DNA of 11,083 nt from an uncultured Oscillospiraceae bacterium (GTDB lineage Bacteria; Bacillota; Clostridia; UBA1381), in the NCBI GenBank assembly GCA_946531785.1, contig CAMNAT010000040.1, positions 1 to 11,083 of the forward strand. The letters are read 5' to 3'. Position numbers and translations under genes: made by a program. A model generated the notes under the pieces. That model searched no databases and was not told the DNA's origin. It saw only the letters and a program-made list of their open reading frames with translations. This document shows, in pieces, positions 1 through 6,166 of the stretch (the first letter of the stretch is position 1; every line of letters begins with the position of its first letter).

Positions 1-1755
1 GGTGTTATTGTTGAAAATGGCAGATGTGATGTAGGTGTATATGCTAAGGGCGAGTCAACGGTTAAGGTGGCTGACTTTTCATTGGAGAAAACAGATGAAA
101 GTACACGGCTTCCCTTCTTAAAGGGCGGCGAGATCTCAAAGCTGACATATGTTGAGGATATGGGCGGCAAATTCTATCGTGCTGACGGAACCGAGGGCGA
201 TGCGCTGCAGATAATGGCGGAGAACGGCTTCAATCTTGCAAGGATAAGAGTTCTTAACGATCCCGGCAAGGGGCACGGTGACGGCACATATTATCTTCCT
301 GAGGGATATCAGGATCTTGATGATTGCTTAAAGCTTGCCCGCAGGGCAAAGGATAAGGGAATGCAGATAGAATTCACATTTGCATATTCTGATTACTGGG
401 TTGACGGCGATAAGCAGTTTATCCCGCATGAATGGCAGGAACATATAGATAGCCAAAAGCTGACAGGTGCGGCTAAGTATGAATATCTTGAAAACCAGGT
501 ATATGAGTATACCAAGGATGTGATGCAGAAGCTGATCGAGCAGGGAACTTGTCCTGATTTTGTATCAATAGGCAATGAGATGCAGTGCGGACTGTTCTTT
601 AATGACGCAAAAAAGGACAATTACAAAGGAGATCTGTATTACGATAAGCCAAGACTTCTGCAGTTTGTGAATGCGGGAGCAAAGGCGGTTCGCGAGATGG
701 CTCCCGATGCAAAGGTAGTTATTCATACAGATAACGGCGGTAAGGTCTTTGACTGGTTGAACTCTAACTGGGATGCAACGGCGTTCCAGTATCTGCTCAA
801 GCGCGCGGATTATGATGTTATGGCTGTGTCGTATTATCCTTATTATAATGGAAACATCAGCATTGATAATATTGTGACTGAGTTCAATAAGTGTGTAAAA
901 GATCTCAATAAGGATGTAATGATAATGGAGACCGGCTATAACTTTGCTGAAAAGCGTTCTGATGGATATGAAGGTCAGTTGCAGGACAACGGATTCTATC
1001 AGGATATTTACGGTGAGACTATATCCGGACAAAAGGCTTATCTTACTGAGCTTTATGCAAAAATGAAGACGGTTGCCGGAGGCAGATGTATAGGTGTCTC
1101 ATATTGGGATCCGGTAATGATAACAGATAAGGTAGGCTGGGCAATATCAGAGGATGGAGACTGGCTACAGGGGAATGTTATCACAAATTCCACCATATTT
1201 GACTTTGATGGAAAAGCAGTTGCCGGACAGCTGGCGATGAAGTATAATACAAACGCGACTGATAAGATATTGATATCAGGTAAAGCAGAGAAGAATTCGG
1301 ATTTTGATCTCAAAGTTAATGGTAATACGATGAGTGTGAGAGCGGATAAATATGGCGATTATATTGCAGCTGTTGATCATCCGTCAGACGGTAAGCTTGA
1401 TATATACGCAAACGGTATCAGCTATTCGCTTGATGCGCCGTATGATGGGGTTCTGTTAAACGGCATTGATCTTATCTCAAAGTACAAAAATGAGCTTAAA
1501 GCCGATAGCGAATTTGCAAAAGCGGAATTTTACGCAGATATAGAATCTGATAAACAAATGCTTGGTCTTATAGTTAAGTATGACGAGAACAGAATGATAA
1601 CCGGGGTTAAAACGGTTTCGTTTGTTCCGAATACAACAAAAACAGCATTTGCCGAGCTTCAATACGACAAAAATGACACTCAGATAAGGTCTTTTTTATG
1701 GGAAGCAGATGGTATGAAGCCTGTCACAGGTGCAAAGAGTATAATTATAAAATAA
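1..1755 (+). CDS. Arabinogalactan endo-beta-1,4-galactanase, GH53, modular (5' end outside window)
   Basis: Glycoside hydrolase family 53 enzyme, which cuts beta-1,4-galactan side chains of pectin, probably outside the cell. The frame is open to the first base of the window, so the true start is upstream and the GTG at 67 is only internal; 584 residues are visible. Visible residues 1 to about 35 look like the last strands of a beta-sandwich, carbohydrate-binding-type module (ending in VADFSLEK). The GH53 barrel runs from about 36 to 415. The acid/base Glu is in SIGNEMQCG (Glu at 577-579) and the nucleophile Glu in IMETGYNF (928-930). Their spacing of 117 residues suits the family. From about 416 to the end is an accessory region whose last part (LGLIVKYDENRMITGVKTV, later SFLWEADGMKP) resembles a small domain common in secreted Clostridia proteins. 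No dockerin, sorting signal or membrane anchor is seen at the C-terminus. hypC follows after 14 bases. The family call is secure; the end modules are less certain. Confidence 0.92.
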   Translation, partial: GVIVENGRCDVGVYAKGESTVKVADFSLEKTDESTRLPFLKGGEISKLTYVEDMGGKFYRADGTEGDALQIMAENGFNLARIRVLNDPGKGHGDGTYYLPEGYQDLDDCLKLARRAKDKGMQIEFTFAYSDYWVDGDKQFIPHEWQEHIDSQKLTGAAKYEYLENQVYEYTKDVMQKLIEQGTCPDFVSIGNEMQCGLFFNDAKKDNYKGDLYYDKPRLLQFVNAGAKAVREMAPDAKVVIHTDNGGKVFDWLNSNWDATAFQYLLKRADYDVMAVSYYPYYNGNISIDNIVTEFNKCVKDLNKDVMIMETGYNFAEKRSDGYEGQLQDNGFYQDIYGETISGQKAYLTELYAKMKTVAGGRCIGVSYWDPVMITDKVGWAISEDGDWLQGNVITNSTIFDFDGKAVAGQLAMKYNTNATDKILISGKAEKNSDFDLKVNGNTMSVRADKYGDYIAAVDHPSDGKLDIYANGISYSLDAPYDGVLLNGIDLISKYKNELKADSEFAKAEFYADIESDKQMLGLIVKYDENRMITGVKTVSFVPNTTKTAFAELQYDKNDTQIRSFLWEADGMKPVTGAKSIIIK

Positions 1756-1769
1756 CAGGAGTGAAAAAA

Positions 1770-1991
1770 ATGTGTGTTGCGGCACCCGGAAGAGTGATTG
1801 GGATAAAGAATAATATTGCAACGATCGAATATAGCGGTAATACCGTAAATGCTAACGCAGGACTGGTGAAGATAAAGCCGGGGGATTATGTTCTCGTTCA
1901 TGCCGGACTTGTGATCCAGCGCGTTAACGAAGAAGAAGCAAAGAACATGACAGAGCTTTTTAAGACCTTGGAGGAGCTTGGTAATGAATGA
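1770..1991 (+). CDS. hypC: [NiFe]-hydrogenase maturation chaperone HypC
   Basis: Small chaperone of 73 residues that with HypD carries the Fe(CN)2CO unit to the hydrogenase large subunit. The N-terminus MCVAAPGRVI matches the family signature MC-x-x-PG-[KR]; Cys2, exposed after removal of Met1, is the essential residue. The rest is a small OB-like beta fold (DYVLVHAGLVIQ) followed by a short helix, normal for the family. The ATG at 1770 is chosen because it places Cys second. An in-frame ATG at 1698 lies inside the galactanase gene and would destroy the signature. An AACAGGAG site (1753-1760) precedes the start at a spacing of 9. The gene overlaps hypD by 8 bases, so translation is probably coupled. 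Confidence 0.96.
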   Translation: MCVAAPGRVIGIKNNIATIEYSGNTVNANAGLVKIKPGDYVLVHAGLVIQRVNEEEAKNMTELFKTLEELGNE

Positions 1992-3018
1992 CCTTTCACA
2001 AATAAAGGCGTATCTTAAAGCGTATAATGGGGAGCCGATGACCTTTATGGAGGTCTGCGGCACACATACTGCGTCTATTTCAGAAAACGGTATACCGGAA
2101 ATGCTATCGCCGGCGATAAAGCTTATATCCGGCCCGGGCTGTCCGGTATGCGTTACCGTAGCGTCATATGTTGACAGACTTGTCGAGCTTGCGCTTACAG
2201 AGAATACGACTGTGGTATCATTCGGGGACATGATACGGGTAAAGGGATCTGAGCGATCACTCGGTGATGCTCAGTCAGACGGCGGCAGCGTCAGAATGGT
2301 GTATTCGCCGTTTGAGATAATTAAGCTTGCGAAAAAAGAGCCGGATGAGCAGTTTGTATTTGCGGCAGTTGGCTTTGAAACTACAACACCTGTATATGCG
2401 CAGCTGCTAGAAAGCATTATCGAGAATAAGATCAAAAATATAAAGCTGCTCACAGCGTTAAAAACTATGCCTGCTGCAATACGAGCCGTAAATGCTGATA
2501 ACATAACAGGCTTTATTGCTCCGGGACATGTTAGTGTTATAACCGGGCACAAGCTGTTTGATAATATGGCAAAGGAACTCAAAAAGCCGTTTGTGACCTC
2601 AGGCTTTAAAGGCGAGGAGCTTTTGGCAGCAATATATGCTCTGACTAAGCTTAAAGGCGGAAGCTCACTGAATTTATACCCATCATCTGTTACCTATGAC
2701 GGAAACAAAGAGGCACAACATAAAGTGGACAGGTATTTTGAGCAATGCTCCGCAGCGTGGCGCGGATTAGGAGTAATAGACGGCTCAGGTATGAGGTTAA
2801 GGGATGAGTTCTCAGAATATGACGCAGGAAGCACAGAGCTTGTGAAAGACAGTCTTATAAATTCAGCATGCAGCTGCGGTGATGTGATATCAGGACGCAA
2901 GGCTCCGACAGCATGTTCCATGTTTGGTAAGGTATGTACGCCGGACGATCCGCAGGGAGCGTGCATGGTTTCTATGGAAGGCAGCTGCTTCCACTATTAT
3001 ATAAATGACAGGAGATAG
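1984..3018 (+). CDS. hypD: [NiFe]-hydrogenase maturation Fe-S protein HypD
   Basis: Scaffold protein (344 residues) on which, with HypC, the Fe(CN)2CO moiety of [NiFe]-hydrogenase is built in the cytoplasm. Visible signatures are FMEVCGTHT with Cys25, GPGCPVC with Cys53 and Cys56, GFETTTP, and IAPGHVS. The spacing of Cys25/53/56 is the same as that of the functional cysteines 41/69/72 in E. coli HypD. The C-terminal Cys-rich part (SCGDVISG, APTACSMFGK, CTPDDPQGAC, EGSC) holds the [4Fe-4S] cluster ligands. The ATG at 1984 is chosen: GGAGGAG at 1970-1976 lies 7 bases before it. The TTG two codons upstream (1978) is possible but too close to that site. Length is usual and no residue appears to be missing. 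Confidence 0.97.
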   Translation: MNDLSQIKAYLKAYNGEPMTFMEVCGTHTASISENGIPEMLSPAIKLISGPGCPVCVTVASYVDRLVELALTENTTVVSFGDMIRVKGSERSLGDAQSDGGSVRMVYSPFEIIKLAKKEPDEQFVFAAVGFETTTPVYAQLLESIIENKIKNIKLLTALKTMPAAIRAVNADNITGFIAPGHVSVITGHKLFDNMAKELKKPFVTSGFKGEELLAAIYALTKLKGGSSLNLYPSSVTYDGNKEAQHKVDRYFEQCSAAWRGLGVIDGSGMRLRDEFSEYDAGSTELVKDSLINSACSCGDVISGRKAPTACSMFGKVCTPDDPQGACMVSMEGSCFHYYINDRR

Positions 3019-3020
3019 AA

Positions 3021-4001
3021 ATGAAGATCACAATGGCACATGGCAGCGGCGGTCGATCGACCTCTCAGCTTATAGATGAGATATTTGTACGAGCCAACTC
3101 TAATCCAACCCTTGATATGATGGAGGACAGCGCAGTCGTTAGTGGTGGTAAAAGAATAGCTGTTACTACCGACAGCTTTGTTGTAGCCCCGCTTTTCTTT
3201 AAAGGGGGAGATATCGGCAGACTGTCTGTTTGCGGTACGGTCAACGATCTTCTGATGCGCGGCGCGATACCGAAATATATAACTAGCGCGTATATTATAG
3301 AAGAAGGCGCGGATACGGAAATTCTTGAACGCATAGCGACATCTATGGCTGAGACAGCAAAGGAAGCGGGCGTCAACGTAATCGCTGGTGACACTAAGGT
3401 GATCGAGGGCAACGGGGGAGTGTATATAAATACCACCGGTGTTGGGATCGTAAGGGATAGCGTTGATATAAAAAGCGCAAATTGCAGGGTAGGTGATGCT
3501 CTTATTCTTTCGGGTACACTTGGTGACCACCACGCATCAATATTGAGCGAGAGAATGGATATCAAGAATAATATTAAAAGTGACTGCGCTCCGCTTGTGG
3601 ATATGGTAAGAAATATGATGGAGGCAGGCGTAGATATCCGCGCAATGCGTGATGTGACCCGCGGTGGACTGGGAACGGTGCTTAATGAATTCACAAAGTC
3701 ATCGGGCTGTGGCTTTGAGCTTTATGAGGATAAAATACCTATGACAGCCGAGGTAGCGGCATTTGCGAAAATACTGGGGCTCAATATCATGCATATGGGT
3801 AATGAAGGAAAGATGATCGCGGTAGTTGCGGCAGATGACGCGGAAAAAGCTGTTGATATCATCAGAAGCAGCAGATATGGAGAAAATGCTGCTGTTATCG
3901 GATATGTTTCTGACGATAAAAAGGTGGTTATGAATACTAACCTCGGTGGCAGGAGGATCATCACAGAGCTATATGGTGAGGGCTTACCGAGGATATGCTA
4001 A
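3021..4001 (+). CDS. hypE: Hydrogenase maturation protein HypE (carbamoyl dehydratase)
   Basis: HypE (326 residues) dehydrates the carbamoyl group placed on its own C-terminal Cys by HypF, giving a thiocyanate that supplies the cyanide ligands of the hydrogenase iron. It belongs to the PurM/SelD-like ATP-binding superfamily. The sequence shows the N-terminal AHGSGG motif, MEDSAVV and TTDSFVV around the ATP/metal site, GTVNDLLMRGA, AGDTKVIEG, RDVTRGGLGTVLNE, and the C-terminal PRIC with Cys326 as the last residue. The required Cys tail is therefore intact. It starts 2 bases after hypD, with AGGAGA at 3010-3015 as ribosome binding site. HypF, the donor enzyme, is not in the window. The unit ends in the hairpin directly after the stop codon. 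Confidence 0.97.
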   Translation: MKITMAHGSGGRSTSQLIDEIFVRANSNPTLDMMEDSAVVSGGKRIAVTTDSFVVAPLFFKGGDIGRLSVCGTVNDLLMRGAIPKYITSAYIIEEGADTEILERIATSMAETAKEAGVNVIAGDTKVIEGNGGVYINTTGVGIVRDSVDIKSANCRVGDALILSGTLGDHHASILSERMDIKNNIKSDCAPLVDMVRNMMEAGVDIRAMRDVTRGGLGTVLNEFTKSSGCGFELYEDKIPMTAEVAAFAKILGLNIMHMGNEGKMIAVVAADDAEKAVDIIRSSRYGENAAVIGYVSDDKKVVMNTNLGGRRIITELYGEGLPRIC

Positions 4002-4030
4002 AAAATCGTCCCTGTTACGGGACGATTTTT
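4001..4030. terminator. Bidirectional intrinsic terminator between hypE and the SCIFF maturase gene
   Basis: Perfect inverted repeat: arms 4001-4012 and 4019-4030 (12 bp, core ATCGTCCC/GGGACGAT) with a 6-base loop TGTTAC. The outer A5 and T5 arms give a U-run on either transcript. It starts at the last base of the hypE stop codon and ends 3 bases before the stop codon of the facing gene, so it can end both. Confidence 0.92.
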
Positions 4031-4033
4031 ATC

Positions 4034-5404
4034 TTATCCGAGTTTTTTAGCTGCCTCGATGGCAATAGCACATTCAACACGCTTTTTTTCAAATTCACAT
4101 GCAAGCTCATACGGCTTGTCGATATCGCCGTTAAAGTTATACGCGTTCGCGCTGCAGCCTCCGCTGCAATAGAATTTTGCAAAGCAGCTGCGGCACTTGT
4201 CCTTTGTATATATGTTCGATCTTTCAAAATAGTTCACAATATCGCGGTTAAGATCACCATTGTGGACATTGCCCATCAGGAAATCCTTATTGCCGACGAA
4301 CTGGTGGCACGGGTATATGTCACCGTCAGCAGCGACCGCGAGATACTCATGGCCGGCTCCGCAGCCTGAAAGTCTCTTTATCGCGCACGGTCCCTGGTCA
4401 AGGTCTATCATGAAATGGAAGAAGTTGAACCAGTTGCCGTTTTTCCAACGCTTGATATATTCCTTGGCAAGCTTCTCGTACTGTTCAAATATAACGGGTA
4501 TATCTTCCTCATGCAGTGCGTATTCGGCATCGTCGGGAGCGACAACAGGCTCAACGCTTGTCTGCTTGAAGCCCGCGTCTGCCAGATGGATAACATCCTC
4601 TGCGAAATCCTTGTTGAATGCTGTGAAGGTGCCGCGGACATAGTATTTGTCCTGATTTCTGCTTTCGGCAATATCAAGAAACTTAGGGAGTATATCGTCA
4701 TATGTTCCGGCACCATTAACTCTCGGGCGCATACGGTCATTTACCTCTTTACGGCCGTCGATGCTGAGAACGATATTTGACATGTTTTCGTTGATATATT
4801 TTTTCTTTTCCTCGTCCAACAGTAAGCCGTTTGTCGTTACAGTAAATCTGAAATTCTTTCCGTGTTTTTCGCCCTCGCGTTTAGCGTAGTCGGTTATCTC
4901 TTTTACAACTTCAAAATTCATAAGCGGCTCGCCGCCGAAGTAGTCTATCTCTATATTTTTTCTGTTCCCGCTGTTTGCAATAACGAAATCGATCGCTTTT
5001 TTTCCGGTTTCCGCGCTCATCATTCCGCGTGCGCCGTGATACTCACCCGTGCCTGCAAAGCAATATTTGCAGCGGAGATTGCAGTCGTGAGCGATGTGCA
5101 GACATAAGGCCTTGACAACGCTTTTTTTGTTCCAGTTGTTTGCGAACTGCTCATAACAGTCATCAGTGAAAAGCTGACCGGCATCGACAAGCTCGCATAT
5201 ATCCGAATAGCTGTCCATGATCTCATCCGACGGGTATTTGTCAGATAGCGCATCGACGATAAACCCCGGACATTCTTTTTCTGCTGCAAACGGTTCAAGA
5301 AGATAGTCCAGCATATCATAAAGACAGTCATCAACCACATGTACAGCACCGGAGTACACATCGAGTACTATATTCATATCGAATAGCTTATATTTATGTA
5401 TCAA
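4034..5404 (-). CDS. scfB: Radical SAM/SPASM SCIFF peptide maturase (thioether-forming)
   Basis: Radical S-adenosylmethionine enzyme of 456 residues that installs a thioether cross-link in the SCIFF peptide encoded just upstream. Residues 1 to about 95 form the N-terminal leader-recognition (RRE-like) region. The radical SAM CxxxCxxC motif is Cys108, Cys112 and Cys115 (CNLRCKYCF), followed by FGGEPLMNF (about 156-164) and TTNGLLL. The C-terminal SPASM region supplies Cys340, 348, 366, 404, 407, 413, 417, 436 and 445, enough for two extra [4Fe-4S] clusters as in the characterised homologue CteB of Clostridium thermocellum. The start is taken as TTG at 5404-5402: an in-frame TGA lies directly before it, and the resulting MIHKYKL looks like the family's usual beginning. 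AAAGGA (5420-5415) is the likely ribosome binding site. The next in-frame ATG (codon 10) would cut into that region. Expression probably depends on readthrough of the hairpin at 5440-5482. Confidence 0.95.
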   Translation of the reverse strand: MIHKYKLFDMNIVLDVYSGAVHVVDDCLYDMLDYLLEPFAAEKECPGFIVDALSDKYPSDEIMDSYSDICELVDAGQLFTDDCYEQFANNWNKKSVVKALCLHIAHDCNLRCKYCFAGTGEYHGARGMMSAETGKKAIDFVIANSGNRKNIEIDYFGGEPLMNFEVVKEITDYAKREGEKHGKNFRFTVTTNGLLLDEEKKKYINENMSNIVLSIDGRKEVNDRMRPRVNGAGTYDDILPKFLDIAESRNQDKYYVRGTFTAFNKDFAEDVIHLADAGFKQTSVEPVVAPDDAEYALHEEDIPVIFEQYEKLAKEYIKRWKNGNWFNFFHFMIDLDQGPCAIKRLSGCGAGHEYLAVAADGDIYPCHQFVGNKDFLMGNVHNGDLNRDIVNYFERSNIYTKDKCRSCFAKFYCSGGCSANAYNFNGDIDKPYELACEFEKKRVECAIAIEAAKKLG

Positions 5405-5439
5405 TCAGATCTTATCCTTTCAAGTAAATATTATGCGTT

Positions 5440-5482
5440 AAAATAATACGCTCGGCACATAAGAGAGCTTATATGCCAAGCG
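5440..5482 (-). terminator. Terminator-like hairpin between the SCIFF peptide gene and its maturase gene
   Basis: Read on the minus strand, arms 5482-5468 and 5463-5449 pair over 15 bp (13 Watson-Crick pairs and two G-U wobbles) with the 4-base loop CTCT, followed by TATTATTTT (5448-5440). It lies 16 bases after the SCIFF stop codon and 35 bases before the maturase start. This is the position expected for a partial terminator or mRNA-end stabiliser that gives much peptide and little enzyme. No separate promoter for the maturase is evident in the 94-base gap. Confidence 0.75.
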
Positions 5483-5498
5483 CCTGCAGTTATGTTGA

Positions 5499-5642
5499 TC
5501 AGTCGCGATTTTCGCACTTCTGGTTAGCAACTGTGCATGATGTCTTGCATGCCGACTGGCATGATGTCTGACACTCGCCGCAGCCGCCGTGAACAGCAGT
5601 TTCCTTTAAATTAGCCTTGTTCAAGGTCTTAACGTGCTTCAT
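5499..5642 (-). CDS. scfA: SCIFF (six cysteines in forty-five) RiPP precursor peptide
   Basis: A 47-residue ribosomal peptide, the substrate of the adjacent radical SAM maturase. It starts at an ATG (5642-5640) 7 bases after a perfect AGGAGG (5655-5650) and ends with TGA. The N-terminal leader begins MKHVKTLNKANLKETAVHGG. The Cys-rich core follows, with CGECQTSCQSACKTSC and then TVANQKC. The six cysteines are residues 21, 24, 28, 32, 36 and 43. This is a near-exact match to the SCIFF family as I remember it. In homologues the maturase joins Cys32 to Thr37 by a thioether; both residues are present here at the same numbers. No signal peptide, GG-protease site or exporter gene is seen nearby. 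Its function in the cell is not established. Too short for usual gene-length cut-offs. Confidence 0.97.
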   Translation of the reverse strand: MKHVKTLNKANLKETAVHGGCGECQTSCQSACKTSCTVANQKCENRD

Positions 5643-5649
5643 GTAAACA

Positions 5650-5655
5650 CCTCCT
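5650..5655 (-). promoter_or_regulatory. Strong ribosome binding site of the SCIFF peptide gene
   Basis: Full AGGAGG on the minus strand, 7 bases before the ATG at 5642. It fixes the start of this very short gene and is clearly stronger than the AAAGGA site of the downstream maturase, in line with more peptide than enzyme. Confidence 0.9.
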
Positions 5656-5695
5656 ATGAATTATAAAGCATATAATAAAGCTTATAGCTAAAACT

Positions 5696-5724
5696 ATTAT
5701 ATCATAACAAATCGGAAAAATAAA
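5696..5724 (-). promoter_or_regulatory. Extended -10 promoter of the SCIFF cassette
   Basis: On the minus strand TGATATAAT (5704-5696) is a perfect -10 hexamer with an upstream TG extension. The -35 candidate at 17 bases, TTTATT (5724-5719), is weak, as often seen with extended -10 promoters. The predicted transcript begins near 5689 and has a leader of about 45 bases. Confidence 0.7.
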
Positions 5725-5784
5725 GTCTTTTTTATAAATTTGTTGAAAATAATGAATAAGGTGTTGCCCTGTGCTTAAAAGCGC

Positions 5785-5813
5785 TTGACACGGAACACGA
5801 AATGTGATAAAAT
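5785..5813 (+). promoter_or_regulatory. Sigma-A promoter of the yhbY-yqeK-rsfS-leuS operon
   Basis: Consensus -35 TTGACA (5785-5790), 17-base spacer, and -10 TAAAAT (5808-5813) with an extended TG at 5805-5806. Transcription should start near 5820, about 38 bases before the yhbY start. This is the only good promoter seen for the five-gene operon. Confidence 0.87.
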
Positions 5814-5857
5814 AACTTTGATTATGCGAAAATATGGCATTAATGTGGAGGTATGTG

Positions 5858-6151
5858 ATGATCAGCGGAAAACAACGCGCATATCTGCGAAAGATCGGGC
5901 ATGAGCTTAAGCCGGTCATGCAAATAGGCAAGGAAGGACTCACAGATACTGTAATATCAGCTGTTGATGAGGTGCTTGAAAAAAGGGAGCTGGTTAAGCT
6001 TTCGATTTTAGAAAGTGCGATGCTCGATACGCGTGAGGTGTGTGATGATGTCGCAAATCGGCTGCAGGCTGAGCCTGTTCAGGCAATAGGTAATAAGTTC
6101 ATATTATACCGACGCTCGTCAAATGAGAAAAATCGTAAGATAGACATATAA
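5858..6151 (+). CDS. yhbY: YhbY-type CRM-domain RNA-binding protein (50S assembly)
   Basis: Small CRM-domain protein (97 residues) that binds precursor 50S ribosomal particles. It starts MISGKQRAYLRKIGHELKP, typical of the family, and carries the GxxG RNA-binding loop as GKEG (residues 24-27). It ends with the conserved strand FILYRRS and a short polar tail. The ATG at 5858 is chosen because GGAGG (5847-5851) lies 6 bases before it; the ATG at 5834 adds eight residues and has no ribosome binding site. It is the first gene of the operon, and yqeK follows after 15 bases. In many Firmicutes nadD would come next. Confidence 0.93.
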   Translation: MISGKQRAYLRKIGHELKPVMQIGKEGLTDTVISAVDEVLEKRELVKLSILESAMLDTREVCDDVANRLQAEPVQAIGNKFILYRRSSNEKNRKIDI

Positions 6152-6166
6152 AGGAAAGCTGGATCT

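Noticed and set aside
565..1032. Open frame of 155 codons antisense to the galactanase
   Set aside because: It is overlapped by well-conserved GH53 sequence including the region up to the nucleophile Glu; the translation has no recognisable domain.
1698..1769. Longer HypC start at ATG 1698
   Set aside because: It would add 24 residues taken from the galactanase reading region and bury the essential Cys2; the ATG at 1770 has its own ribosome binding site.
3065..3694. Long open frame of 209 codons on the minus strand inside hypE
   Set aside because: It lies wholly antisense to a clear, full-length hypE, has Ser/Ile-rich composition typical of a shadow frame and no ribosome binding site or known motif.
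3995..4780. Several plus-strand frames across the radical SAM gene (for example 3995-4369 and 4415-4780)
   Set aside because: They are shadows of the minus-strand maturase, whose CxxxCxxC and SPASM motifs fix the real frame; one begins inside the hypE stop region and reads through the terminator.
5661..5690. Repeated ATAAAGC (5663-5669 and 5675-5681) in the SCIFF leader as a regulatory repeat or hairpin
   Set aside because: Only two short copies in very AT-rich DNA, and the possible pairing is weak and bulged; chance is a sufficient explanation.
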